Source: Candidatus Aminicenantota bacterium
GTDB taxonomy: Bacteria; Acidobacteriota; Aminicenantia; JAMOAD01
Assembly: GCA_027031485.1 (NCBI GenBank)
Contig: JALVQI010000011.1
Span: 1-52,914 of the forward strand
DNA length: 52,914 nucleotides
Direction: 5' to 3'
Shown: in pieces, positions 34,570-43,043 of the stretch
How positions within the stretch are numbered: the stretch's first letter is position 1
Layout: the number at the start of each line of letters is the position of its first letter
The notes under the pieces: generated by a model
What the model was told of the DNA's origin: nothing
Databases searched by the model: none
Seen by the model: the letters and a program-made list of their open reading frames with translations, nothing else
Position numbers and translations under genes: made by a program

Positions 34570-35526
34570 TTAGTGGTGACTCGGGTATATTTTCTCTCCC
34601 GCTTCAATAGGAATATCAAGTATATTCTCTGAAGGAGGATATGAACAATTCCAGACATGTGAATAATTACACAGAGGGTTAAAAGCTTCATTAAAATCAA
34701 GGATAAAACTATCACCCACAGGTTCTTTTATCTCAAGAAATCTTCCGGCTCCATAGGTGGTTTTTCCATTTGTTTTATCTTTGAAAGGAATAAAGAGATA
34801 GGCCTGACCTGGTTTTTGGGAAAGATCTTTTTTATAAGCAAAAAGATGCTCTTTTTTACCTTTTATTTCAAAATCAATTCTTGCATATCTATAAAAAGTT
34901 TTAATAAGATTCTGGCTCGTAATCATTTTTACCTTTTCCTTATCGCTCAATCTCACAAGTTTTGCTTTCACCCTATAATCAGGGTTCGGAGGATAGTAAA
35001 ACCTGTGTTTAAACTCCTTTACCTCCTTTTTCTCCGGATCAAAGGAGACCAGAACCAAACTTGAATCAAGAGGATAAATAAGAAATGAATATCTATCATA
35101 CTTACATTCCAGATCTCCTTCAAGAGAACTGCCTGATTCAATTCTTTTCCCTTTACTTTCACATACAAAATTATTATCAAAAATTTCCAGATACCATTTG
35201 TTTGCTCTTTTAAAAACAGATATCAGGGCGCTATCTTTTCCCCTTTCGGAAAGCTTAAAATGACCGTTTTCGAACAAAACATAATTTGCCTTTTCCGGCG
35301 ATGCTGTTAACCTGTCAAGTCCTGCTATCGGAGAAGTAGGAGATTTCTTAAACTCTTCATCCTCCTTAGCTCTTTTTTCAAGTAAATTTTTCCGCCATTG
35401 TTGAAGCTCCGGGGATAAAGGCTTTTTATGAAAACCTTTTTCTCCTTCTTTCTTGTTGCAGGAAAAGAAAGAAAAAATGGAAATAAAAATAAAAAATAAT
35501 AAAAATTCTTTTAATATTTTCTTCAC
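34570..35526 (-). CDS. DUF1684 lipoprotein
   Basis: A 318-residue protein of the DUF1684 family. The start is a GTG overlapping the pyrophosphatase stop (GTGA) with GGGAGG in front. Residues 1-22 are a lipoprotein signal ending FFSC (Cys23). The family pattern is visible in SPIAGLDRLTA (around 67), in LFIPFKDKTNGKTTYGAGRF and in DFNEAFNPLCNYSHVWNCSY-type ending (DFNEAFNPLC, then NCSYPPSEN). DUF1684 proteins have no established function, although the conserved FNxxxNPxCxY patch suggests a binding or catalytic site. It closes the operon led by the CheX-GlmU fusion. Confidence 0.82.
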   Translation of the reverse strand: MKKILKEFLLFFIFISIFSFFSCNKKEGEKGFHKKPLSPELQQWRKNLLEKRAKEDEEFKKSPTSPIAGLDRLTASPEKANYVLFENGHFKLSERGKDSALISVFKRANKWYLEIFDNNFVCESKGKRIESGSSLEGDLECKYDRYSFLIYPLDSSLVLVSFDPEKKEVKEFKHRFYYPPNPDYRVKAKLVRLSDKEKVKMITSQNLIKTFYRYARIDFEIKGKKEHLFAYKKDLSQKPGQAYLFIPFKDKTNGKTTYGAGRFLEIKEPVGDSFILDFNEAFNPLCNYSHVWNCSYPPSENILDIPIEAGEKIYPSHH

Positions 35527-37178
35527 TTTTTCCTCCCGTCAATTATTGTTTCACCTATCTTTACAATAAAATCTTTTTTTCTTGAAAGAACACCATTGAG
35601 GATGAAAACATTTTCCTCTTTTTCCTCCACTAAAAAAGCTTTTTTAATAATTTCTTTATCTCCCCATGTCCATATTTCAGAAAAACCTCTGAAAGGATTG
35701 GATAACATCAAACAAATAATCGCAAATTCACCTTTTTCTTTTAAAAGCTTCATTTCTTTAAAAATCTCATTCTTCTTCGCATAAAGAGGAGCAAAATCTC
35801 CGCTTATTATCTGTCCAACACCTATTTTACTGTTTCCGATTGTAAAGATTTTAAAATCTCTTTTTATTATTTCATCCGCATTTAACTTCCGGAAATCATT
35901 GTTTGCCTCAATTATTTCCTTAGCAAAATTATCAGAATTTATCTTCAACAAATTAGACAGGTATTTTACTATTCTTCTGTCTCTTTTCGTGGTCGTAGAG
36001 ATTGTTAAATTCATTGTATCGGAAAGTATACCACCCAAAAGAATACCCGCAATATTTTCCGGAATCTTTATTTTTCTTTTTAGATAAAATTCAGCCACCA
36101 GCGTGGAAGTGCTTCCAATCGGTTCCACATGAAAGAGAATTGGTTTCAGAGTAGAAACATCTCCTATCCTATGGTGATCTATTACCTCAATTATATCCGC
36201 CTCTTCTATTCCTTCCACTGCCTGACTAAATTCATTATGATCAACAAGAATCACTTTTTTTCTCTTAAAATTAATAAGATCTGTTCTTGTCAGGATTCCT
36301 ACCAATCTCCCCGAAAAATCTATCACAAGAACCCCCCTATAGCGTGAATGCAAGATTTTTTCTTTCACCTCTTCCACAGGATCATAAAGAAAAACCTTTT
36401 CAAAATCCGTTCTCATATATTTTTTAGCGGGGATTGAAAGATCAATCATTTTCGATGTCGAATAGGTGTCAAAAGGTGTGGATATAAGTGTTATTTTCTT
36501 TTCAGAAGCATTCTTTATAAGATTCAGAGGGACATACGGGGAACCGGTTAAAATGATAGCTCCCGGCTCTTTGTCCAGAATTTCAGAAACAATATCAAGC
36601 CTATCCCCTATCAGAAGGATATCTCCTTTTTTTATTTTCTTTATAATCCTCTCTTTACTGTTTGCCCCAATATAGACCTTTCCGTCTATTATTTTTTTCC
36701 CTATGGATAAAATTTTTCCCTTAAGAACTGTGGATAGAGTATTTACTTCCACCGGGGTTTCCCTTAGATCTATCCTCCCGATTCTCTCAACAAAACCTCT
36801 GGCAATGGCGGATTGAGGAACTATTCCGATAGGTTTTCCTTCCCTGTTTAAAAGAGGAACAAGTCTAATCTCATATTTTTTCATAAGATCAACAACTTCT
36901 TTCAAAGAGGATTCATCTGAGGAAACAACCGGAGAGTTTAAATTAAAATCGGAAACCGTGGGTTTGAGGTTTTCTATTGTTTCAGGTTCCTTTATATTAA
37001 ACTTTTTAAGAATAAATCTGGTTTCACTGTTTAAATTTCCAGCTTTTGCAGGAATATAGATATTGTATTTATCTATCTTGTTTTTGTAATCAGCATACCC
37101 TATTGCTGAACAAATTGAATCACTGTCAGGGTTTTTATGACCAATAACATATATTTTTTCTTCCCCTCGTTTGTCCAT
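35523..37178 (-). CDS. ppaC: Manganese-dependent inorganic pyrophosphatase with CBS-DRTGG-CBS insert (family II)
   Basis: Hydrolyses pyrophosphate to phosphate, pulling biosynthetic reactions forward. The 551-residue DHH enzyme carries the metal motif GHKNPDSDS (13-21), DHNE (313-316) and DHH (334-336), then a DHHA2 domain (about 430-545). Between the first two motifs lies a regulatory insert: CBS 1 (about 78-135), DRTGG (about 145-255, with GAIILTGSPYVP) and CBS 2 (about 255-305). Proteins of this design in Clostridium are inhibited by AMP/ADP and activated by diadenosine polyphosphates; similar control is expected here. It starts 1 bp after the aminopeptidase stop and overlaps DUF1684 by 4 bp. 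Confidence 0.94.
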   Translation of the reverse strand: MDKRGEEKIYVIGHKNPDSDSICSAIGYADYKNKIDKYNIYIPAKAGNLNSETRFILKKFNIKEPETIENLKPTVSDFNLNSPVVSSDESSLKEVVDLMKKYEIRLVPLLNREGKPIGIVPQSAIARGFVERIGRIDLRETPVEVNTLSTVLKGKILSIGKKIIDGKVYIGANSKERIIKKIKKGDILLIGDRLDIVSEILDKEPGAIILTGSPYVPLNLIKNASEKKITLISTPFDTYSTSKMIDLSIPAKKYMRTDFEKVFLYDPVEEVKEKILHSRYRGVLVIDFSGRLVGILTRTDLINFKRKKVILVDHNEFSQAVEGIEEADIIEVIDHHRIGDVSTLKPILFHVEPIGSTSTLVAEFYLKRKIKIPENIAGILLGGILSDTMNLTISTTTKRDRRIVKYLSNLLKINSDNFAKEIIEANNDFRKLNADEIIKRDFKIFTIGNSKIGVGQIISGDFAPLYAKKNEIFKEMKLLKEKGEFAIICLMLSNPFRGFSEIWTWGDKEIIKKAFLVEEKEENVFILNGVLSRKKDFIVKIGETIIDGRKK

Positions 37179-37179
37179 T

Positions 37180-38547
37180 TCAAAAAGCTTTTAAAAATTC
37201 CACAGTAAGTCTTACACCAAATCCTGTGGCTCCTTTCAAACCGAAAAATTTTCCTTTGTCAAAGTAAACAGGTCCTGCAATGTCAAGGTGAAGCCATCCT
37301 GTTTTTTCAATAAATTCCTTTAAAAACAGAGCTGCCTTTATTGTACCTCCCCCTGTTCCATACCCTGTGTTTTTCACATCAGCTATCTCAGACTTTACAT
37401 CTTTTTCATAAAAAGCAGGGAGTGGAAGTTCCCATAAAGGCTCCTGTATGTTCCAGCTTACATCAAACATTCTTTTCAAAGCTTTCTTATCTGTCCCCAA
37501 AATTGCGGCAATCTTTGTTCCGAGAGCAGTTATACAGGCACCTGTAAGGGTTGCATAATCAATTATCAGATCCGCTCCCTCCTCCTCGGCCAGAGAAAGA
37601 GCATCAGCCAAAATCAATCTCCCTTCCGCATCAGTATGTCTTATCTCAACTGTTTTTCCATTATAAATTTTTACAATGTCTCCCTGTTTATAGGACCCCG
37701 GGCCCGGCATATTCTCTACTGTGGGAATATAACCTTTTATTCTAACCGGTAACCTAAGTTTTGAAGCAAGTTTAATTACGCCTAAAACCACTGCTCCACC
37801 ACTCATATCAATTTTCATATCTTCCATAGCAGAATAAGGTTTAACATTAAGGCCTCCGGAGTCAAAGGTAACCGCTTTTCCTACAAGAGCAACAGTTTTA
37901 TTATATTTTTCCGGTAAATATTCAATCTTTATAAGACGAGGTTCATAAGCACCACCTTTTCCAACAGCAAGAATACCTCCAAAACCTTTATTGCTCAATT
38001 CTTTTCCTTTGTAAACCCTTACTTTAAACTCCCTGAACTCATCCTTAACAATCTTTTCCAAACTTTCAGGATTAATCTCATCTGCTCCCGCATTTATGAG
38101 ATCTCTTACAAAATTTATTGCCGATAAGTACTCATCAACAGTTTTATTCTTTTTTCTAAAAACAAAAATAACCTCATCTTTTTCCTTTTTTTTCTCCTTT
38201 TTCCTTTCAAAATGATAATTTAAAAGAGAAGAAAAAAGAGAAATTTCAAAATTAAAATCAAGAGGAAGTTTTCTCAGATTTTTTTCAAAAACCTTAATCT
38301 TTCTTATTCTTAAAGTTCTAACTATCTCTCTCACCTTTAAAATAGCTTCCCTTAAAATAAAAATATCCACTTTTTTCCTTTTCCCCAAAGAGTAAAAAAT
38401 AATCCATCTACTCTCATCTTTTGCAATCAAATAATCACCCTTTTTATTCTTAAACTTACTTCCCTTTTTCGCTGAATAAAAAAGATTTTCCATTCTTTTT
38501 TCCGGGATACTTTCTCCACTGAATGAAAAAACAAGAACAGCTTTCAT
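37180..38547 (-). CDS. pepA: Leucyl aminopeptidase, M17 family
   Basis: A cytoplasmic dinuclear zinc/manganese aminopeptidase that removes N-terminal residues from peptides. The C-terminal catalytic domain (about 145-455) shows VGKAVTFDSGGLNVKP (Lys224, Asp229), MKIDMSGGAVVLG (Asp247) and the signature HTDAEGRLILADAL (304-317), which has His instead of the usual Asn at its first position. The N-terminal domain (1-140) is shorter than in E. coli PepA and lysine-rich. It begins 15 bp after the CheX-GlmU gene with AGGAGG and ends 1 bp before ppaC. Confidence 0.93.
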   Translation of the reverse strand: MKAVLVFSFSGESIPEKRMENLFYSAKKGSKFKNKKGDYLIAKDESRWIIFYSLGKRKKVDIFILREAILKVREIVRTLRIRKIKVFEKNLRKLPLDFNFEISLFSSLLNYHFERKKEKKKEKDEVIFVFRKKNKTVDEYLSAINFVRDLINAGADEINPESLEKIVKDEFREFKVRVYKGKELSNKGFGGILAVGKGGAYEPRLIKIEYLPEKYNKTVALVGKAVTFDSGGLNVKPYSAMEDMKIDMSGGAVVLGVIKLASKLRLPVRIKGYIPTVENMPGPGSYKQGDIVKIYNGKTVEIRHTDAEGRLILADALSLAEEEGADLIIDYATLTGACITALGTKIAAILGTDKKALKRMFDVSWNIQEPLWELPLPAFYEKDVKSEIADVKNTGYGTGGGTIKAALFLKEFIEKTGWLHLDIAGPVYFDKGKFFGLKGATGFGVRLTVEFLKAF

Positions 38548-38562
38548 ATTATCCTCCTTAAA

Positions 38563-39942
38563 TTAGATATTTAAAAAATAAAAGGGAGGAATGATTGAAC
38601 CTTCCTTTATTTTTAATCCGGATCTTAGATAATTAAAAGGATAAATGATTGAATCATTGCCTATCTCTACGCCAAATTCCACAAAAGTATTTTCAGGTGA
38701 AACAAATGTTATGCCATCTTTTACATAATTACTGATATTCTTTCTATTATAATAAGAGATAGCTTCAATTAGCTCTTCTCTTGTATTTATTCCTTTTGTT
38801 ATCTCCCTTTTCTCAGTCCAAAATATACCGACTTTACCGCCGTCAGCCGCAAGGAAATTTATTGCATCAGGCAAGAAATATTCACCCTTCGGATTATTGT
38901 TATCAATCTTTTGTAAATAGGGAAGAATTTTATCCCACTTAAAAAGAAAAATCGAAGAGCTTACCTCCTTAATTTTCAACTCTTCCTCAGTAGCTACAAT
39001 CTCTTCGACAAGTTTTATAAATTTTCCGTTTTCATCCTTCACTATTCTTCCGTAGGGAGGAGGATTATCAAAATCAGTTGTTATTATTGAGACATCATAG
39101 TCTCCCTGTTTGTGAAAATTAAAAAATTCTTTTACTGTCTCCGTATCAAGATAGGGATTATCTCCTACTGTTACTAAAACATCTCCTTTATAATTCCTTA
39201 GAAGAGGTATGGCTGATTTCACAGCATCCCCAGTTCCAAGTGGTTCTTTCTGTAAAGCGTATTCCACACTTTCTTTAAAGAGATTTTTAAGGAGCTTCTG
39301 ATTATGTTCTCCCGTAATTAAAATAATTCTTTTTGCTTCCGCTTCTTTAAATACCTCCACAGGAAATCTGATTACCTCTCTTCCCAGAATCTTATGTAAC
39401 AGCTTGTTTGTTTTTGATTTCATACGAGTTCCTATACCTCCCGCCATAATTAAACCTATGAAACTATCCTTTTTCCGGCTAATTTTAAGACCTATTGTCA
39501 AATAAAAAATATTTTCTTCATTATCTTCAAATTCCAGCTCTTCAATATCAAGGCCCGGTTTATAAAAGACTTCGTGTTTATACCCTTCTATTATAGTTGG
39601 AGGAGTTATTTTAGTATCAAATCCCTGTTCTACAATCCTATTTCTCGCCTGGCCAATAATAAGATTTGCTATCTCTCCTATTGCATCTCTTGCATCGTAA
39701 TCAATCTCCGTTTTTTCTTCCATTAGCATTGAAGAGGCTATTTTCAATCCAAGTTCTTTCTTAAAACTAATCGTAACTGTTCCCTGAACTTCACCTATCA
39801 AACCTATAATAGCAGAAATATAAACATCCTTATCCTTGGAAACCCCTTTCCTCTCCCCTTTAAGCTCGGGTTTCAGAGAAGAAAATTGCTCGATATTTGA
39901 TTTAACACTTTCAACAAAAAAATTAATAAAATTTCTTTCCAT
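38563..39942 (-). CDS. Fusion of a CheX-like domain with a GlmU-type UDP-GlcNAc pyrophosphorylase
   Basis: A 459-residue protein combining two known domains. The ATG at 39942 follows AGGAGG; an earlier start adds an unrelated tail. Residues about 1-155 match CheX/CheC-class domains: VYISAIIGLIGEVQGTVTIS and ARDAIGEIANLIIGQARNRI, with the phosphatase residues Glu90 and Asn93. Residues about 163-395 are a nucleotidyltransferase of the GlmU type: IMAGGIGTRMKSKTNKLLHK, ALQKEPLGTGDAV, GDNPYLD, PYGRIVKDENGKF, NNNPKGEYFLPDAI. The left-handed beta-helix acetyltransferase is almost gone (407-459 is a stub), so only the uridylyl step is likely. Continuous frame, no sign of a sequencing join. Confidence 0.85.
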   Translation of the reverse strand: MERNFINFFVESVKSNIEQFSSLKPELKGERKGVSKDKDVYISAIIGLIGEVQGTVTISFKKELGLKIASSMLMEEKTEIDYDARDAIGEIANLIIGQARNRIVEQGFDTKITPPTIIEGYKHEVFYKPGLDIEELEFEDNEENIFYLTIGLKISRKKDSFIGLIMAGGIGTRMKSKTNKLLHKILGREVIRFPVEVFKEAEAKRIILITGEHNQKLLKNLFKESVEYALQKEPLGTGDAVKSAIPLLRNYKGDVLVTVGDNPYLDTETVKEFFNFHKQGDYDVSIITTDFDNPPPYGRIVKDENGKFIKLVEEIVATEEELKIKEVSSSIFLFKWDKILPYLQKIDNNNPKGEYFLPDAINFLAADGGKVGIFWTEKREITKGINTREELIEAISYYNRKNISNYVKDGITFVSPENTFVEFGVEIGNDSIIYPFNYLRSGLKIKEGSIIPPFYFLNI

Positions 39943-39969
39943 TATAGCCTTCCTCCTAAATATTAAATT

Positions 39970-40013
39970 ATTATAGCATAGCAAAAGTAAATTTGTAATA
40001 AATTCAAATTTAC
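39970..40013 (-). promoter_or_regulatory. Extended -10 promoter of the CheX-GlmU operon with an inverted repeat upstream
   Basis: Minus-strand TGCTATAAT gives an extended -10 (TATAAT at 39970-39975), 27 bp before the ATG. Just upstream, GTAAATTTG (39987-39995) and CAAATTTAC (40005-40013) form a 9-bp inverted repeat with a 9-bp spacer, near the -35 and 40 bp from the divergent tRNA promoter. Confidence 0.5.
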
Positions 40014-40052
40014 AGAAAATAGATTCACATATAAAAGGTTTTTTCAAAAATA

Positions 40053-40081
40053 TTGACAAAATTTGAATGATTTGATATTAA
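40053..40081 (+). promoter_or_regulatory. Promoter of the tRNA-Gly/tRNA-Cys pair
   Basis: TTGACA (40053-40058), a 17-bp spacer and TATTAA (40076-40081), 13 nt before the first tRNA base. It is the only rightward promoter in this leftward-transcribed stretch. Confidence 0.75.
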
Positions 40082-40094
40082 TTAGTAAATTTTT

Positions 40095-40169
<75 letters not shown>

Positions 40170-40181
40170 TCTTTTTAATAC

Positions 40182-40253
40182 GGCGGCGTAGCCAAGCGGT
40201 AAGGCAGCGGTCTGCAAAACCGCGATTCACCGGTTCAAATCCGGTCGCCGCCT
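40182..40253 (+). tRNA. tRNA-Cys (GCA)
   Basis: Acceptor GGCGGCG (40182-40188) pairs with CGCCGCC (40246-40252); anticodon stem GCGGT/ACCGC around CTGCAAA with anticodon GCA at 40214-40216; T-arm CCGG-TTCAAAT-CCGG. The discriminator U (40253) is the usual identity base for cysteine. Unlike its neighbour it has no encoded CCA, so the CCA must be added by nucleotidyltransferase. No clear terminator hairpin follows in the 72 bp before ptb ends. Confidence 0.96.
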
Positions 40254-40325
40254 TTTTAAAAAACAAAAAAAACTACCTTCAAAATGTGATAAAAGGTTTT
40301 TCTTTTAAGCTTTTTAAAAATCAAA

Positions 40326-41237
40326 CTATTCGTTAGCTAAGACAGCCCCCAAAAGTATAGAATAATATTTTGAATCATCTGAATCAGCTCTGGAAGTCAA
40401 AACCACAGGAGCTTTCGCTCCGACAACAATTCCGGCAAGTAAACCTTTGGCCAATATTGTTGTTGATTTATAAAATACATTTCCCGTTTCAATATTCGGA
40501 AAAATCAGAATATCCGCAAACCCCTCTACCGGTGTTTTTAACCCCTTTATTTCACATGCTTCCTTTGAAATAGCAACATCAAGAGCAAGAGGGCCGTCTA
40601 CGATAGCTCCCTTTATCTGCCCTCTTTCCGCCATCTTCGAGATAATAGCTGCATCCATTGTAGGAGGCATTTTCTCTGATACTTTCTCATTTGCCGCTAT
40701 GATAGCTACCTTTGGCTTTTCCACTCCCAATTTATGGGCGGCATCTATGCAATACTTTGTCATATCCACCTTTTGCTGTAAGGTTGGTTCCGGAATAATA
40801 GCCACATCAGAAACAATAAGAAGTTTATCATAAGTTGGAATATCCAGAACAGCAATATGAGTCAAAGTACTTCCTTTGGGTAAAAGTCCTTTTTCCTTGT
40901 TTAAGATTGCTTTCATATAATAAATAGTACTTATCAGTCCCTTCATTACTATGTCAGCTTCTCCATTGTGAACAAGCTCTACGGCTTTTAAGCCGGATTT
41001 TTTTTCATCTGGTTCATGAACTATGGAAAAAATTGAAGAATCAATCCCTTTTTCCTTGCACAAGGAAAGGATTTTTTCTTTATCCCCCACCAAAATACCC
41101 TCAACATGTCCTTCATCCACCGCTCTATGAACAGCCATTATTGTGTTTGGATCCTGAGCATAGGCAACCGCCAATCTCTTTTTTCTTCTACCCTTTAAAG
41201 CCTTTTCAAGGTCTGTCAATCTTTTTATTTCCTGCAT
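40326..41237 (-). CDS. ptb: Phosphate butyryltransferase (phosphotransbutyrylase)
   Basis: Converts butyryl-CoA (or branched short acyl-CoA) and phosphate to acyl phosphate and CoA. The 303-residue protein is of the phosphate acetyl/butyryltransferase family at the length usual for Ptb: EGILVGDKEKILSLCKEKGI, ADIVMKGLISTIYYMKAIL, LLPKGSTLTHIAVLDIP and the late GADILIFPNIETGN-like segment (FADILIFPNIETGN). Together with the butyrate kinase encoded 16 bp upstream it makes ATP from acyl-CoA. The ribosome site is AGGAGG. Substrate range (butyrate, isobutyrate, isovalerate) cannot be read from sequence. Confidence 0.92.
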   Translation of the reverse strand: MQEIKRLTDLEKALKGRRKKRLAVAYAQDPNTIMAVHRAVDEGHVEGILVGDKEKILSLCKEKGIDSSIFSIVHEPDEKKSGLKAVELVHNGEADIVMKGLISTIYYMKAILNKEKGLLPKGSTLTHIAVLDIPTYDKLLIVSDVAIIPEPTLQQKVDMTKYCIDAAHKLGVEKPKVAIIAANEKVSEKMPPTMDAAIISKMAERGQIKGAIVDGPLALDVAISKEACEIKGLKTPVEGFADILIFPNIETGNVFYKSTTILAKGLLAGIVVGAKAPVVLTSRADSDDSKYYSILLGAVLANE

Positions 41238-41253
41238 TTATTCCTCCTAAAAA

Positions 41254-42321
41254 CTATTTATAAAATTTAACCTTTTCTTCACCTTTAAGTACCCTCAATG
41301 CCCCCAAAGCAAGTGCTTTCATTTCATCCTCTCCCCCATATACTAAGACTTTTGATATAAAATTCACCCTTTCCTTTATCCACCGGGTAAAAATTTCAGA
41401 ATATGCGAGACCTCCTGTTAATATAATTGCATCAACAATTCCCGATAAGACAGCTGAAAGAGAGGCTATCTCTTTCGCTACTTGATAGGCCATGGCCTCA
41501 AATACAAGTTTATATCCTTTATCGCCCTCTTTTACTTTTTTCTCAACCTCTCTCATATCATTGGTTCCAAGATAAGCTACAACCCCGCCTTTGCCTGTGA
41601 TCATCTTTTTTATCTCTTTCTTAGTATACTGTCCTGAAAGAGAAAGCTTAACAAGATCCCATGCGGGGAGCCCTCCGCTCCTTTCAGGAGTGAATGGACC
41701 GTCTCCATTCAGGGCATTGTTAACATCAACTACTTTTCCCCTTCTGTGAACACCAACAGAAATTCCTCCGCCAAGATGTGCTACTATAAAGTTACACTCT
41801 TCATAAGTTTTTCCAAGCTCAGTAGCCGCTCTTCTTGCAACAGCCTTTTGATTCAAGGCATGGAAAATGCTTTTTCTTCTTAACTGAGGTAATCCACTCA
41901 ATCTTGCAATATCCTCCATTTCATCAACTACGACAGGATCAACGATATAGGAGGGAAGATTATAAGGAGATGCCAAAGTTTTTGCAAGAATCGCACCAAG
42001 ATTTGAAGCGTGCTCTCCGTACTCTCCTTTCTTTAAGGTTTCAATCATAAGCTCATTGACAAGATACGTACCGCTTGGGATAGGTTTTAAAAGACCTCCT
42101 CTTCCCACAATGGCAGAAAACCGTTTTAAATCATACTGTGCATTAGATAGAGCCTTTTTTATAACCTCTTTCCTGAATTCATATTGGTCAATAATCTTTT
42201 CAAACTTTGAGAGTTCTTCCACAGGGTGGCTTATATTTTTTTTAAAAACTTCTTTATCATCATCAAAAACTGCTATTTTTGTTGAAGTCGAGCCCGGATT
42301 GATAACCAATATCCTAAACAT
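41254..42321 (-). CDS. buk: Butyrate kinase
   Basis: Transfers phosphate from butyryl phosphate to ADP, giving butyrate and ATP. The 355-residue ASKHA-fold protein fits butyrate kinase length. It shows NPGSTSTKIAVFDDD (phosphate 1), AIVGRGGLLKPIPSGTY, IVAHLGGGISVGVHRRGKV and GDGPFTPERSGGLP, and the late AIILTGGLAYS adenosine motif. I chose the ATG at 42321: the TTG 6 codons earlier lies within the GGAGGT that serves this ATG. It follows rex by 49 bp without a visible promoter, so rex-buk-ptb is probably one transcript. Confidence 0.94.
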   Translation of the reverse strand: MFRILVINPGSTSTKIAVFDDDKEVFKKNISHPVEELSKFEKIIDQYEFRKEVIKKALSNAQYDLKRFSAIVGRGGLLKPIPSGTYLVNELMIETLKKGEYGEHASNLGAILAKTLASPYNLPSYIVDPVVVDEMEDIARLSGLPQLRRKSIFHALNQKAVARRAATELGKTYEECNFIVAHLGGGISVGVHRRGKVVDVNNALNGDGPFTPERSGGLPAWDLVKLSLSGQYTKKEIKKMITGKGGVVAYLGTNDMREVEKKVKEGDKGYKLVFEAMAYQVAKEIASLSAVLSGIVDAIILTGGLAYSEIFTRWIKERVNFISKVLVYGGEDEMKALALGALRVLKGEEKVKFYK

Positions 42322-42370
42322 CTCTCTTTCTACCTCCAATTAAAACAAATTTTTTACCTGGGCACTTGTT

Positions 42371-42988
42371 CTATTTTTCTCTGGATAACTTCATAAGATA
42401 AATTAAATTATAAAGACTTGTCCCCACAAATTCATATTCTATTAAAACATCTTCCGGAACTTTTATTATTATAGGGGAAAAATTCCAGATAGCCTTTATT
42501 CCCGCCTTTATAACCTTATCCACAACCTGCTGAGCGGAACTTTCAGGAACTGCAATTGTAGCTATTTCAACATCAGGGTTTTTCTTTATAAAAGATTCCA
42601 GACTGTCCAAATGATAAATAGGGATATTGTTTCTTTTCTTACCAATTAAAGAATCTTTAATATCAAAAAAAGCAAGAAATTGAATGTTCAATTTTTTAAA
42701 ATCCTTATACTGAGAGAGAGCCGTACCTATCTTTCCTGCTCCGATAATGATAATTTTTTTAGGTTTTTCCAGACCTAAAATCTTAATAATGTTTTCTTTT
42801 AACTCTTCGACCTTATACCCTTTTTTTGTTTTTCCCTTTAAACACGGAAAGTAAAAAAAATCCTGTCTCACAGTCGAAGATGTAACACCACTCAGCTCTG
42901 CGAGCTCCTGGGATGAAATATACTCTTTATCAGGAGAAAGCCTCTCCAAAATTTCGACATATTGCCCAAGTCTTATTACTGCTTTCAT
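42371..42988 (-). CDS. rex: Redox-sensing transcriptional repressor Rex
   Basis: Represses fermentation and reductase genes at low NADH/NAD+ and releases DNA when NADH binds. The 205-residue protein has an N-terminal winged helix (SSQELAELSGVTSSTVRQDF, about 25-45) and a Rossmann domain with KIIIIGAGKIGTALSQY (about 78-94), LAFFDIKDSLIG and IATIAVPESSAQQVVDKVI. Recognition-helix surroundings differ slightly from Firmicute Rex (VRQDFFYFPCLKG for VRKDLSYFGEFG). It lies directly upstream of buk and ptb and has an operator-like site over its own promoter, so it likely controls itself and butyrate formation. Between the -10 and the ATG only 5 nt remain. Confidence 0.95.
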   Translation of the reverse strand: MKAVIRLGQYVEILERLSPDKEYISSQELAELSGVTSSTVRQDFFYFPCLKGKTKKGYKVEELKENIIKILGLEKPKKIIIIGAGKIGTALSQYKDFKKLNIQFLAFFDIKDSLIGKKRNNIPIYHLDSLESFIKKNPDVEIATIAVPESSAQQVVDKVIKAGIKAIWNFSPIIIKVPEDVLIEYEFVGTSLYNLIYLMKLSREK

Positions 42989-42993
42989 TTATT

Positions 42994-43033
42994 ATTATAC
43001 GCCTCTTTTTAACTATTGTCAAACATATAACAA
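42994..43033 (-). promoter_or_regulatory. Consensus promoter of rex with a Rex-type operator over its -35
   Basis: Minus-strand TTGACA (43017-43022), a 17-bp spacer and TATAAT (42994-42999), perfect at both boxes. Overlapping the -35 is TTGTTATATGTTTGACAA (43016-43033), which matches the Rex consensus TTGTTAANNNNTTAACAA at 12 of 14 specified positions. This predicts NADH-responsive autoregulation. Confidence 0.7.
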
Positions 43034-43043
43034 TAATTTTTTG

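Noticed and set aside
39943-40059. Longer N-terminus for the CheX-GlmU fusion
   Set aside because: The 39 extra residues run through the promoter and show no domain similarity; AGGAGG supports the ATG at 39942.
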